Origin: Fen-1362 sp049516395
GTDB lineage: Bacteria > Planctomycetota > Phycisphaerae > Sedimentisphaerales > Anaerobacaceae
Direction of reading: 5' to 3'
NCBI GenBank assembly: GCA_049516395.1
Contig: JBEKTD010000002.1
Span: 248,001 to 312,000 of the forward strand
DNA: 64,000 nucleotides
The first letter of the stretch is position 1, and each line of letters opens with the position of its first letter. The translations under genes and the position numbers were made by a program. The notes under the pieces were generated by a model that did no database searches, was not told the DNA's origin, and saw nothing but the letters and a program-made list of their open reading frames with translations. Positions 34,447-42,628 of the stretch are shown piece after piece.

Positions 34447-35502
34447 TCAACTTTTGTCAAAAAATGCCGCGATTTTTTGTCTCAGCTTTTTACAAATCGC
34501 CTTCGGGTCCGGCGAATTTGTAACTGCCGAACTGACTGCGACAGTCCGAGCGCCCGCTGTCAATACGGCCTCGATATTGTTTTCGGTTATGCCGCCGATA
34601 GCAACGTGGCCAACGCCCGTATCTGTTAAAATAGGTAACGCCCGCTTAACATAATCGAGGCCGACTGGTTTGGCTTCCGGTTTGGTCGGTGTCGCGAACA
34701 CAGGCCCAAGCGAAACATATGTAGGCAACTCCGCAATCGCCGCGTTAAGCTGGGTAAGTGAATGCGTGCTCTTGCCAAAAATCATAGGCGTCATCTGAAG
34801 TTTGCGTGCCTGCTCAATCGGCAAATCATTTTGCCCCAGATGAACCCCATCCGCGCCGCTTGCAATGGCAATATCAGCTCGGTCATTAATAATGCTGATA
34901 ACCCCCGCGTCTTTGCACATCTTCACAAATTCACAGGCGATAGCGAAATACCTGTCCGCATCAATATCTTTCGCCCGCAACTGAAGACAATCAGCCCCGC
35001 CAGCAATACACTGACCCGCCAAAGCAAAAACATCGGTGGGTAAATTCGAACTTATCAAGACATACAGCCGAACCTTGCTGAACCTGCCCTGGGCATCTGC
35101 AAACAGGACAATATCCTTTTCGAGTGTATAGCCGGCGTATCGCAGGCGTTCTATCTGGTCAGCGATGCCTAGCTCAACGCTTCGTAATGTCTCCGCAATG
35201 ACCCGAAGCGCCTCAGGCAGTCGTTTGCATGCCGCGGTGAGCGAATCCTTCAAATCCGCCCGACCAATAGCGCCTTCGATTGTTTGCCCGACACCGACGT
35301 CGCCCGGCGTATCTCTGCTCGCGAGCAACTGTTCGGCGTTAAGACGGGCGATTGCTGATGATAGCTGATGACGCATCTCCTTTGCCCGGCCACTCAGCGA
35401 AGCACAATTGAGATTGAATCGGCAGTAATCCTCAATCACACGCAGCGCCTCGCGTGCCCGATTAAAATTCGCATCGATTATCCTGTAGCCGGCCCGTTCC
35501 AT
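34447..35502 (-). CDS. thiE: ThiD2-ThiE fusion, thiamine phosphate synthase
   Basis: 351 aa. Residues 1-135 are a ThiD2-type domain (RIIDANFNRAREALRVIEDY...RDTPGDVGVG...ACKRLPEALRVIAETL). Residues 140-351 are ThiE (LQLRAKDIDADRY, IINDRADIAIASGADGVHLGQ, SLGPVFATPTK, AIGGITENNIEAVLTAGA). ThiE joins the pyrimidine and thiazole phosphates; ThiD2 is thought to supply the pyrimidine phosphate kinase step. No TPP riboswitch was seen upstream. Start ATG at 35502 with GGGCGGG before it. Confidence 0.92.
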   Translation of the reverse strand: MERAGYRIIDANFNRAREALRVIEDYCRFNLNCASLSGRAKEMRHQLSSAIARLNAEQLLASRDTPGDVGVGQTIEGAIGRADLKDSLTAACKRLPEALRVIAETLRSVELGIADQIERLRYAGYTLEKDIVLFADAQGRFSKVRLYVLISSNLPTDVFALAGQCIAGGADCLQLRAKDIDADRYFAIACEFVKMCKDAGVISIINDRADIAIASGADGVHLGQNDLPIEQARKLQMTPMIFGKSTHSLTQLNAAIAELPTYVSLGPVFATPTKPEAKPVGLDYVKRALPILTDTGVGHVAIGGITENNIEAVLTAGARTVAVSSAVTNSPDPKAICKKLRQKIAAFFDKS

Positions 35503-35510
35503 ACCCGCCC

Positions 35511-35625
35511 GATTATAATTTCACAACTTGCTCATAGCTTACTTGACTATGGTTACACAGCTCACCTTCGACTATGGTTTCATAACTTGCCCGACTATGG
35601 TTCCATAGTTTGCCTGATTATAAGA
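35511..35625. repeat. degenerate ~24-bp tandem repeat upstream of thiE
   Basis: Units of the form CGACTATGGTTTCATAACTT recur about four times with small length changes. They lie just upstream of the thiE start on its transcribed side. Confidence 0.65.
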
Positions 35626-35643
35626 GATTCCGGCAGACAGGTG

Positions 35644-35681
35644 TTAAAAAAAGCAGGAGCGTCCCTCCTCCGGAACGCCCC
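35644..35681 (-). terminator. minus-strand rho-independent terminator upstream of thiE
   Basis: On the minus strand GGGGCGTTCC, loop GGAGGA, GGGACGCTCC, then TGCTTTTTTT: a 10-bp stem (with G-U pairs) and a 7-T tail. It would stop a transcript entering from 35700-36100, where no convincing gene is seen. Confidence 0.6.
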
Positions 35682-35689
35682 TATCTATA

Positions 35690-36113
35690 GGATAACAAAA
35701 TCGGCCAAGCCGATCTTGGCTATCTTTAAATCGGGCGGACACCACTCCTCCAATCAACGGGTTTTTGAGCGTCCCGCCCAATTATTTTACAATCAAAGGT
35801 AAGATGAAGGGGGGAGCAAATGTTATGCCAGTGAGCACAAGGATGATGGCTGAGAAAGCAGGAAGACCATAACGATTTGACACAGATAAGGTTACATATC
35901 TTTTGCGGCTGGGTGTATAACGCAGCCCGTTGACAATCTTTAGCACTGTGTTGTTTTTTTGCAACGCATACTCTGTGACCAGATTGCCCTATTATGCATT
36001 AAGGCCTATAACATGCCAATTTGGGGTAGATTCTGTGTTTATGTTTACAAAAAACAACGGTGGTATTCCAAAAAGAAACACGAACAACCATCGGGCCAGA
36101 GGGGGATTTTAGG
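35690..36113. other. intergenic region between the minus-strand terminator and the transposon-like element
   Basis: No confident gene. A 60-codon minus-strand frame at 35782-35964 ends with a hydrophobic stretch (FSAIILVLTGITFAPPFIL) but has only a TTG start and no ribosome site. An AATCGGCC/GGCTTGGCCGATT-type small hairpin lies near 35700-35720. A minus-strand small transcript ending at the terminator is possible. Confidence 0.3.
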
Positions 36114-36118
36114 GTGAG
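36114..36118. repeat. 5-bp target site duplication GTGAG, left
   Basis: GTGAG directly abuts the left TGTA terminus; the identical GTGAG abuts the right TACA terminus at 44859-44863. Confidence 0.85.
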
Positions 36119-36167
36119 TGTAGTTTGACAGTCAAAATGGCATTTTGTGCCACAATGTGGCGCACAG
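36119..36167 (+). repeat. left terminal inverted repeat and packed subterminal sites
   Basis: TGTA terminus, CAAAATGGCA at 36133-36142 and GTGGCGCAC at 36157-36165, all within 50 bp. This compares with the tight right end of phage Mu. Confidence 0.75.
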
Positions 36168-36194
36168 CGTTTTTTTATCTCTGCGCATAAAACA

Positions 36195-36243
36195 ACCGCT
36201 TCTATCTTGTCTATTTTAACTCAAAATAGGCAAGATAAGCGGT
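36195..36243 (-). terminator. long hairpin terminator of the element's late operon
   Basis: ACCGCT..TATCTTG.CTATTTT pairs with AAAATAG.CAAGATA.AGCGGT across a 5-base loop: about 20 bp of stem with a small bulge and a wobble. On the minus strand it is followed by TGTTTTATG. It lies 16 bp after the stop of the last operon gene. Confidence 0.75.
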
Positions 36244-36258
36244 CCTGAATGAAACAAA

Positions 36259-36732
36259 TTATGGCCGTTTACTACACGGTTTTAATGCCAAAGCAGTAGC
36301 AATAATTTTCGCTTGCTGCGTTGTCGTTAAAGCTCTGAATATATTACCTATTCGCATTACATTTTCATTTCTGGTTGGCTTCAAAACCGCGTATAAATGC
36401 GGGTCTCGACGCCTGCCATCAGCGATTAAGTTAACATGACTCGCTTCAAAATGTACGCGAAGCCGGTCTATAAAGTAATCGTCATTCGATATTAACCAGG
36501 CCTTAAACGCTCTGTAATTGTCCTGCGTTATTGCCTTTTTTGTGGCCGCCGTTGTTTGCTCGGTTTTTGCTCCCTTTCCTACCTGGTCTGTCATTGGATG
36601 CGATAACGGATTCTCCAGTGATAGCATCCAACGCATAAAATGCTTTTCTGCGAATGCGCAAAACAACAAGCCCAAAGAAATAGGCACTTGTAACATCGTC
36701 AAAAAAACAATTTTGAGAGATAACTTATTCAC
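36259..36732 (-). CDS. element-encoded protein with N-terminal membrane segment
   Basis: 157 aa. A hydrophobic N-terminal segment (LKIVFLTMLQVPISLGLLFCAF) serves as a signal or anchor. The remainder is soluble and basic (FKAWLISNDDYFIDRLRVHFEASHVN, FRALTTTQQAKIIATALAL). I recognise no family. Last gene of the leftward operon; its ATG overlaps the stop of the preceding gene by four bases, so it is translationally coupled. In Mu-like gene order this position would hold tail, lysis or accessory functions. Confidence 0.6.
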   Translation of the reverse strand: MNKLSLKIVFLTMLQVPISLGLLFCAFAEKHFMRWMLSLENPLSHPMTDQVGKGAKTEQTTAATKKAITQDNYRAFKAWLISNDDYFIDRLRVHFEASHVNLIADGRRRDPHLYAVLKPTRNENVMRIGNIFRALTTTQQAKIIATALALKPCSKRP

Positions 36733-37217
36733 GGCTTATCCATCCTTTGCCCTGCATAAACTGTGTTTAATTCCACGTCCAATTTGCCGCGATGAAATCG
36801 CAGAATTCCAAAATCAAAACGCCTGGTAACCACTTGCCCTTTTGGAGTTGTCTTTTTCAAAAACTCTTTAAGCATAAACCGGAATTTCATTTGATGAATT
36901 AACTCTGGCTCAACAGCATTTTCGGTGTATTTTTTAAGGAGAACGATTCTTTTTTCCAGGTCCGCGTATTCTTTTTTGATTTCAAATTGTGATTCTGCCA
37001 TTTCCCGAATTAAACTATCGACTTGTTCCCATGTCTCAATTCCTATTTCGGCACTGGAATTTTTGCGGTGGCCTCGTTTTAGAGCTTGCTTATAAGCTCG
37101 CCAAAATTGTCTTCTGCACTCGCGGCAACGATTACTTTTTTTGATGAATTCCCCTTTGGGCTTTGGAAGTCCACAATCACTGCATATTCTCTCTTTTTGT
37201 TTGTTCTTCGCAATCAT
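36729..37217 (-). CDS. zinc-finger protein with coiled region (element-encoded)
   Basis: 162 aa. CSDCGLPKPKGEFIKKSNRC followed by RECRR gives a CxxC...CxxC zinc finger like those of small phage DNA-binding or HNH-associated proteins. A helical, charged segment (SLIREMAESQFEIKKEYADLEKRIVLLKKY) follows. There is no HNH catalytic motif. It overlaps the gene on each side by four bases. Role unknown; DNA or protein binding during late development is possible. Confidence 0.6.
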   Translation of the reverse strand: MIAKNKQKERICSDCGLPKPKGEFIKKSNRCRECRRQFWRAYKQALKRGHRKNSSAEIGIETWEQVDSLIREMAESQFEIKKEYADLEKRIVLLKKYTENAVEPELIHQMKFRFMLKEFLKKTTPKGQVVTRRFDFGILRFHRGKLDVELNTVYAGQRMDKP

Positions 37218-38869
37218 CTCATGTTTGGGTCAAAACGCGGGCCGATTCCACGGTCGGAAGCGGTACCAGCGACGGGGTTATAAATGATTTTGGGGCCATA
37301 ATCGATATTGTTAATTGTGGTGCCCTGGGCTGGATATGTTCCAGCTTTCGATTGAGGAATTGATATAACATTATTAACGTCCGTGCTGCCAACCAGGTCC
37401 TGATATTGCGATTGAGAAGGCATATTTTGATAATAATTTTTAAGTTGAAGAACCTCTGGCGTCATACCGCCAAAAGTTTTTTTTGTTTTATTTAAAATCT
37501 CTTGTTTTCTTTCGTCACTGAGACCTACAATCCATTTCACAAAAGCAGCATCTTCATTAAGTGACCCTTCGGATTTGAATAAGTTAGCTATCTTTCCTGG
37601 TATAAAACCGAACGCATAAGCCGGATTAAGGATTTCATGTAATTTTTGGATATAAGGATGCTCAAGGTCCAGCGTCTCACGTTCTTGCGCTCCGATTTGC
37701 CTAATTTGTTTTTTATAAAATAGAGGGTCGCTTTTTGTCAATTCTTCCAGTTTCATCGCATCAGTCAAAGCCTGTTCTCGTTCTTGTGTACCCTGGGATG
37801 CTTGCTCTATGGCCATTTCGTCAAGAGCGGCTTGAGGGGTAGCAGCGTTTGCAATAACTGACGGCATATTACTGCCAGTAGAATTAAGCAGTTTATAAAC
37901 ACCCGCCCCACCTTCAACACCATAAATATCCGTAAGCATTCGGCCAAAAGCTTGCGGGTTCATCTTTTGCTGTTTTGATGCAACGAAATCAAATAATTTG
38001 GTGGGATTTTTCAGCAGCAAAGGAGACATTCTATACTGGTTTACATTTTCTAAGTGAGGATGAATAAGAGCTTCAAGGGTAGCCGTGGGCAATGTTATTC
38101 TTTGACGACCTATCGCACCAGCGGTAAGTATTCCAATATACTTGAGCATTTCATCCGGCTTCCAACCCATTGCGGTTGCCGTCGGCGTCGCTCTGCCGAG
38201 AACGTCAACTATTTCTTCGGTAGTCAAGCCAGCTTCACCGGCTACCGCTCCGATTTGCCTGCGGAATGTACCCTGCTGCTCAGGGGTTTTCATGCCCAAA
38301 CCAGCCATTAAAGTAATCAATTCAGGCGTAGCAGCTCCCCCGCGACGGGCTGCAAAACCGAGCATCCCCTCTAATCCCTGTTGATATTGCTCCGGAGATA
38401 ATTGGCCGGATTTAACAAGGCCGTGGAATTGTCTGGCATATTCCGAGATAACCGGCAAGCCAACTTCCTGTGAAACAGAAGTTTTTTTCAGAAGATTGAT
38501 TGTATCTGTTGTAATACCTTTGCGGCTTTTCTCGTCGAAGGCCCCCATTGCCGTAAAAACACCTTCAAAACCCCTGCGGACATTTTGAAGACTGTCGACT
38601 GCCTCATCACAGCGATTTTTAAAGTCACTAAAAAACTGAGATACTTTTCCTGCTAATGATGAAACGGCGGCTATAACAGCAGCAAAACCGAGAGGACCGG
38701 CAAGCGATTTGAGGCCATTGGCAAACCAATCCATTGCGCGTGAAGAACGGTGGCCCATCTGCTCGACATTTTCGCCGACCTTAGTGGCGCCCTGAGCAAT
38801 GCCGTCCAGGTCCTTTGTGGCTTGCGGAGCGCCATCAGTTTTAACATGTATATTTACGTCTTTTGCCAT
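37214..38869 (-). CDS. tape-measure-like phage tail protein
   Basis: About 551 aa from MAKDVNIHVK. The N terminus is helical (GAPQATKDLDGIAQGATKVGENVEQM), with a glycine-rich hydrophobic segment (LAGPLGFAAVIAAVSSLAG) and long helical regions typical of phage tail tape measure proteins, though short for that family. No lytic transglycosylase domain is seen. It follows the small structural protein and capsid gene, as in phage late operons. No other tail genes (tube, sheath, baseplate) are present, so a tail is unlikely to be made from this element alone. Confidence 0.55.
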   Translation of the reverse strand: MAKDVNIHVKTDGAPQATKDLDGIAQGATKVGENVEQMGHRSSRAMDWFANGLKSLAGPLGFAAVIAAVSSLAGKVSQFFSDFKNRCDEAVDSLQNVRRGFEGVFTAMGAFDEKSRKGITTDTINLLKKTSVSQEVGLPVISEYARQFHGLVKSGQLSPEQYQQGLEGMLGFAARRGGAATPELITLMAGLGMKTPEQQGTFRRQIGAVAGEAGLTTEEIVDVLGRATPTATAMGWKPDEMLKYIGILTAGAIGRQRITLPTATLEALIHPHLENVNQYRMSPLLLKNPTKLFDFVASKQQKMNPQAFGRMLTDIYGVEGGAGVYKLLNSTGSNMPSVIANAATPQAALDEMAIEQASQGTQEREQALTDAMKLEELTKSDPLFYKKQIRQIGAQERETLDLEHPYIQKLHEILNPAYAFGFIPGKIANLFKSEGSLNEDAAFVKWIVGLSDERKQEILNKTKKTFGGMTPEVLQLKNYYQNMPSQSQYQDLVGSTDVNNVISIPQSKAGTYPAQGTTINNIDYGPKIIYNPVAGTASDRGIGPRFDPNMR

Positions 38870-38935
38870 ATTTGTCTTATGATTCCACCAGGACGAGCAG
38901 CGGGGCATCCCGCTGCCCGCCTGGTTGAATATCTC

Positions 38936-39385
38936 TTACACCTGCACCAATTCTTCCAAGCCCTGGTCCGCCGCATTATCTGGCCCGATTTGCGGGTCAG
39001 ACAACGTTGCGATAATGCACAGATTTGCACCGGTGACATTTCCTGCCGTCGGAGCATTCACGCGGAAAAATCGCGGATGCGATTGTCGCAGGTCCACATC
39101 AATCGCAAAAACCTTATTGCTATCAGTCGCTGCGATAACATCGGAAAGTGCTGCATCTTCCACGTCCGCCACGGTCCCAAAACCGCTATCATCATCGGCT
39201 TCGAGCTTTGGCGCATGAGCTGTGTCGGTTGAGCCAATAATTACGTTGGTAGTACCGACAATCATTTCAACTCGAAGATACCCCCAGCCCGACGTATCAA
39301 CGTAACCGTTACCGGAAAAGGCACCGTTGTTTTTAAATTGCGGGGAAAGCAATACCACCCGCTTTTGGTTTTGTACTGCATTCAT
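38936..39385 (-). CDS. small beta-rich structural protein (capsid decoration or head-tail candidate)
   Basis: 149 aa, beta-strand-rich and acidic: RVVLLSPQFKNNGAFSGNGY, YLRVEMIVGTTNVIIGSTD, FFRVNAPTAGNVTGANLC. Size, composition and position just after the major capsid gene fit a capsid decoration or head-tail joining protein. No named family is assigned. The ATG at 39385 lies 68 bp after the capsid stop. Confidence 0.55.
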   Translation of the reverse strand: MNAVQNQKRVVLLSPQFKNNGAFSGNGYVDTSGWGYLRVEMIVGTTNVIIGSTDTAHAPKLEADDDSGFGTVADVEDAALSDVIAATDSNKVFAIDVDLRQSHPRFFRVNAPTAGNVTGANLCIIATLSDPQIGPDNAADQGLEELVQV

Positions 39386-39453
39386 TTTTTTTGCTCCAAT
39401 TTATACTGTTCAAATGCGTTTCAAACGGTTGTTATTTGTTGCTTAAAGAGCAG

Positions 39454-40647
39454 TTAATCGGCTGCTGTTATCAGCCCGACAATCGCTCCGCACTCCGGAG
39501 CTGTGCTAACGCCAAAGGCATTTACATCAATTCGCTCAGTCCCGCGAAGTGCAATTTGGTCATTGCCGAACAGAACCTCATAAGATTGAGCGATTTCAAT
39601 TGAGCGCCTCTCGCCCAAATAGCAACCTAATTTCAGGTCACCGAGAATCGCACAGATTTGCGAATTCGCTTCCACGTAGGGCATGCAATGCACGAATTCG
39701 ACCGGATACCCTAACAAATAACGGCCTTTTTGATTCGAGAGAATCTCGAAGATGTTGGCAACGCCGGCTGCCCTGGCGAGCGGATAAACAACGTTGTAGT
39801 AAAACTTTTTCGACATATACCATTGTGCCCCGTCGTCTGCTGCAATCGGCAATATGCCTATAACGCTCTGGAAGTCATCAAGCGTCAGTTTCGCATAGGT
39901 ATTGCCTGAACCCACTATCAAACCAGGGATTTTTGTGGGGTCTACATTGAATTTTCGCAGCATACCCACAATGCCCGTCATTCCGAAATACTTCGCTGTT
40001 CCGTCGCCGCAAAAACCGATTTCATCTTCTTTCTTTGCCAAGCTGCGTGTGATACTTACGCCGACGATTTCAGCCAGGCCGATAACCGCATCCTCTTCCA
40101 GCTCGCGGTTGACTACCGCTAAGCAGGCGAGCTTCTTTGCGTATAGCCCGACAGGGTCCATTTGGACATCGCTCCTGGTAATCTCTTTGCCCTCTTCGGG
40201 ACAATAAATCGTGAGGTCCGCCGTTACGCGTGGGACGATTTGCTTGCCTGAACCCATCGGGAATACAAAGGCATTTTTGCGGAATTTGCCATAAACGCCG
40301 AGTAGCTGAATTATCTGACCGGCTATTACCTCCGGTACCAAAACGCCGCCCGTCTGATTAGTGACACTTCCCATGTCTTTGGTTACGCCCTTAACAATCG
40401 ATAGGATTATGTTCCCGAATTCTTTGGCCTGCTGTTCGTTCTCCCAGAAGCCCTTATACGTACCGGCCCGATTGCTGGCTACCAAAACAGAGCGGCCATA
40501 AGCCGAAAGCTGCTTTGTCATATCGTTGACCTGTTTGGCCATTTCCTGAAACGCGAGCTTCGTATCGGTTTCAAGCTCGGTCATGCGGTCGCCCGCTGCT
40601 TTGAAACCTTCTTGCACCTTGTCAACTGTTGCAAAATTTGGAGGCAT
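39454..40647 (-). CDS. HK97-fold major capsid protein
   Basis: 397 aa. A helical N-terminal delta/scaffold-like region (FKAAGDRMTELETDTKLAFQ...VNDMTKQLSAYG) is followed by the capsid domain: GGVLVPEVIAGQIIQLL, ELEEDAVIGLAEIVGVSITRSLAKKEDEIGFCGDG, YPVEFVHCMPYVE and FGNDQIALRGTERIDVNAFG. This is the classic HK97 major capsid pattern, and a prohead protease gene lies upstream. Intact and full length, which argues against simple decay of the element. Confidence 0.85.
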   Translation of the reverse strand: MPPNFATVDKVQEGFKAAGDRMTELETDTKLAFQEMAKQVNDMTKQLSAYGRSVLVASNRAGTYKGFWENEQQAKEFGNIILSIVKGVTKDMGSVTNQTGGVLVPEVIAGQIIQLLGVYGKFRKNAFVFPMGSGKQIVPRVTADLTIYCPEEGKEITRSDVQMDPVGLYAKKLACLAVVNRELEEDAVIGLAEIVGVSITRSLAKKEDEIGFCGDGTAKYFGMTGIVGMLRKFNVDPTKIPGLIVGSGNTYAKLTLDDFQSVIGILPIAADDGAQWYMSKKFYYNVVYPLARAAGVANIFEILSNQKGRYLLGYPVEFVHCMPYVEANSQICAILGDLKLGCYLGERRSIEIAQSYEVLFGNDQIALRGTERIDVNAFGVSTAPECGAIVGLITAAD

Positions 40648-40674
40648 AATTTTTACCTCATTTCCTTTATAAGA

Positions 40675-40827
40675 TTACCACTTCCACGAAAAACGTGGGG
40701 GATTCGTGGTAAATCCCCCACCCGTAAACGACACGGCAAAACGCACTATGGACCGCAAAAAAGATGCGCAGCAATATACCGCAGCGTGCGGCTCGCCAGC
40801 GGTAATACATTCCGTGCATTTTCTCAT
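40675..40827 (-). CDS. small cysteine-rich ORF between protease and capsid genes
   Basis: 50 aa starting MRKCTECITAGEPHAAVYCC, with AAGGG seven bases before its ATG at 40827. The start overlaps nothing, lies 11 bp after the protease stop and fills most of the gap to the capsid gene. The CxxC pair could bind zinc. Its late half (FTGGGFTTNPPRFSWKW) looks less protein-like, so this is a modest call. Confidence 0.3.
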   Translation of the reverse strand: MRKCTECITAGEPHAAVYCCASFLRSIVRFAVSFTGGGFTTNPPRFSWKW

Positions 40828-40837
40828 AGCAAAACCC

Positions 40838-41584
40838 TTATTCTGTGTAAGATTCCGAGACCGATTGCCCTTTTGCGATAGCGGCATAATCCGGCTCAGA
40901 TTCTAAATTCTCGTCATCAATTTCAGGCAGTCCGAGCGACTTAAAATCACCGGCAATTAACACTTCGGCAAGGTCATCATCTTCTGCTTTTCTCTGTGCG
41001 ATTTTGTCGGCAATAAAATCGGCCTTACGCTGTTTCGACCGGCTCAAAGCATTGCGATTTGTGGGGACAGGAACGCAGGAAATTTCAAGCAATTCGCATT
41101 TCGTAAATGTCCGGACCCGAGCGCCATTGACGGTATCGTCGGTCCATTCCAACGGGATAAATCCAACGCTGAATGCCCGTTGGAATTTGTTTTTGTATAA
41201 ATACCAGAATTCATTGCCAAGCTCGGTCTCGGCAAACCAGATAATGACGTGCAATCCGTCCTTTTCAATCCATACCTTAATCGCCTGGCCAATAACCGAG
41301 CTGTGGCCGGTCTCAAGCCGATTCTGATGCGCTGAAATGATAACCGGATTTTTTAGATATTCACCGAGCAGCTCCTTGAATGCTGACGGCAAAAGGATTT
41401 CCTCATCACGGTCCACACTCCCATCACTAACAACGGCCTCGATTTGCCTATTTGCTTCATCGATTGACTTAACGAAAAGGGACGGAGTTTCTCGATAGTC
41501 CGTCCCTTTCATACTGAGCCGAGCCACATAATCACGCTCGCCGGTTTGAATCCGTTCAACCAATGATTTAAAATCAAAATCCAT
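40838..41584 (-). CDS. HK97-type prohead protease
   Basis: About 248 aa from ATG at 41584, with AAGGAA seven bases upstream. The family serine-protease layout is visible: NPVIISAHQNRLETGHSSVIGQA (histidine region), RAFSVGFIPLEW (serine region) and ELLEISCVPVPTNRNAL. The C-terminal part is charged and may serve as scaffold or capsid-binding tail. It would cleave the capsid delta region during maturation, and it lies directly upstream of the capsid gene, as in tailed phages. Confidence 0.82.
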   Translation of the reverse strand: MDFDFKSLVERIQTGERDYVARLSMKGTDYRETPSLFVKSIDEANRQIEAVVSDGSVDRDEEILLPSAFKELLGEYLKNPVIISAHQNRLETGHSSVIGQAIKVWIEKDGLHVIIWFAETELGNEFWYLYKNKFQRAFSVGFIPLEWTDDTVNGARVRTFTKCELLEISCVPVPTNRNALSRSKQRKADFIADKIAQRKAEDDDLAEVLIAGDFKSLGLPEIDDENLESEPDYAAIAKGQSVSESYTE

Positions 41585-41598
41585 TTCGATTATTCCTT

Positions 41599-41760
41599 TT
41601 ATTCGCTTGCCGCCATCGGCCATGTCTCTTTTTTCGTCAACACACAAAACATCTCAACCACATAATCAGGGTCTATCTGAATTGGGGTTGACATCGTTTT
41701 ACTCAAAACATTTCTGTATGTTTCGAGCATTTTTTTTCTCGTATCTCTCACTATTTGCAT
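41599..41760 (-). CDS. small element ORF, 53 aa
   Basis: ATG at 41760, three bases after the stop of the 37-aa ORF; stop at 41599, 14 bases before the protease start. The product begins MQIVRDTRKKMLETYRNVLS and ends TKKETWPMAASE: charged, helical, no family recognised. Tight spacing in a coupled series is the main support. Confidence 0.45.
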   Translation of the reverse strand: MQIVRDTRKKMLETYRNVLSKTMSTPIQIDPDYVVEMFCVLTKKETWPMAASE

Positions 41761-41763
41761 ATC

Positions 41764-41877
41764 TTAGGAACTTATGACCGCTTCTACGCCATCTGCGTTC
41801 TCCAAAAAGCATAGATGCTGATACATCTTTCGTACTTTTTCCGCTTTAAATGGGCTGTTTGATTTTTTAGTTTTCAT
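41764..41877 (-). CDS. small element ORF, 37 aa
   Basis: ATG at 41877 with GGGAGG eight bases upstream, inside the end of the preceding gene, whose stop codon overlaps this ribosome-site region. The product is basic, MKTKKSNSPFKAEKVRKMYQ at the start and ENADGVEAVISS at the end. No family recognised. The strong ribosome site supports translation. Confidence 0.5.
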   Translation of the reverse strand: MKTKKSNSPFKAEKVRKMYQHLCFLENADGVEAVISS

Positions 41878-41878
41878 C

Positions 41879-42295
41879 TTACGCCCTCCCTGGAATTGGA
41901 GCAATGGAACCAATTAAATACCCAGCAGCGAACGCTGGCGTAAGAGGCGCTTCTTCTGAACGTTTATTTTTAGTCAGATAGGCCTCGCCCCTCTGAGTCC
42001 CTGAGAACTGTTCAAACACACCCAAAATCATAGCGATTCGCTCGACTGGCCAAGTTCGCATAATTTCCGTGGTTCTTTGGATTTTTAACTCCTTTTGAAA
42101 ATCCACCAACACAAGTTCTTTTTTAGGTTTTTTGGTTTTCACGTTAAACCCCGTTCCTGCGCAAAGCGCAAAATAACCGCCCGGGGGGGGAGAGGTGTGC
42201 GGCACCATATTAGCCGTGCGGGTCTCGCGACTTCGCAACTCTCCCTCACAAAGCGGCAATTTAGTTTTCGGTTTTTTGTTATCTATGGTTTTCAC
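41879..42295 (-). CDS. element protein, possibly with repeat-derived N-terminal insert
   Basis: 138 aa if started at ATG 42295. Residues about 14-50 (CEGELRSRETRTANMVPHTS, then PPPGGYFALCAGTG) are encoded by sequence resembling a palindromic intergenic repeat with a G-run, and look like an insertion. A GTG at 42142 would give a cleaner 87-aa protein (VKTKKPKKELVLVDFQKELK...GYLIGSIAPIPGRA). Function unknown. Sits between the 96-aa gene and the 37-aa ORF. Confidence 0.45.
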   Translation of the reverse strand: MKTIDNKKPKTKLPLCEGELRSRETRTANMVPHTSPPPGGYFALCAGTGFNVKTKKPKKELVLVDFQKELKIQRTTEIMRTWPVERIAMILGVFEQFSGTQRGEAYLTKNKRSEEAPLTPAFAAGYLIGSIAPIPGRA

Positions 42296-42324
42296 AATAC
42301 AACACCTTTTTTGTGCTTCGACTC

Positions 42325-42615
42325 TTATGTCGAATAGAATTCATTGAGAAGAAGATTAAACATGGTAATATCACTCAATACTTTCTGCATATAATCCATT
42401 TTTTGACGTGCCAGGTGTCTCAGGAATTTAAGTCGCCCAGGAATATCTTTTTGGTATTGGTGACGGTCTTCATGAGCAAGTAGCTCTGTTATTTCGTCCA
42501 TAATATCCGCCAGGTCACTTCCTACGATTCCCAAGTGAGTTAAAACATAATCCTCTATTCGGTCGAAACTTTTATTCCTTTGTCTCGGCTTTTTTGCATC
42601 CTTGCCCATCACCAA
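42325..42615 (-). CDS. small helical element protein, 96 aa
   Basis: Begins MVMGKDAKKPRQRNKSFDRI and continues as helices (DLADIMDEITELLAHEDRHQ, FLRHLARQKMDYMQKVLSDI). Compact, charged and probably cytoplasmic. No family recognised. Its start lies 13 bp after the stop of the secreted protein gene. The consistent protein-like composition and tight spacing support it. Confidence 0.5.
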   Translation of the reverse strand: MVMGKDAKKPRQRNKSFDRIEDYVLTHLGIVGSDLADIMDEITELLAHEDRHQYQKDIPGRLKFLRHLARQKMDYMQKVLSDITMFNLLLNEFYST

Positions 42616-42628
42616 TACCCCTTTCCGC

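Noticed and set aside
35511..35625. Possible CRISPR or TPP riboswitch upstream of thiE
   Set aside because: Units are degenerate and lack spacers; the TPP-box motifs (CTGAGA, ACCTGATCTGG) are absent.
35782..35964. 60-aa minus-strand ORF with hydrophobic C terminus
   Set aside because: TTG start, no ribosome site, no similarity recognised; kept only as a note on the region.
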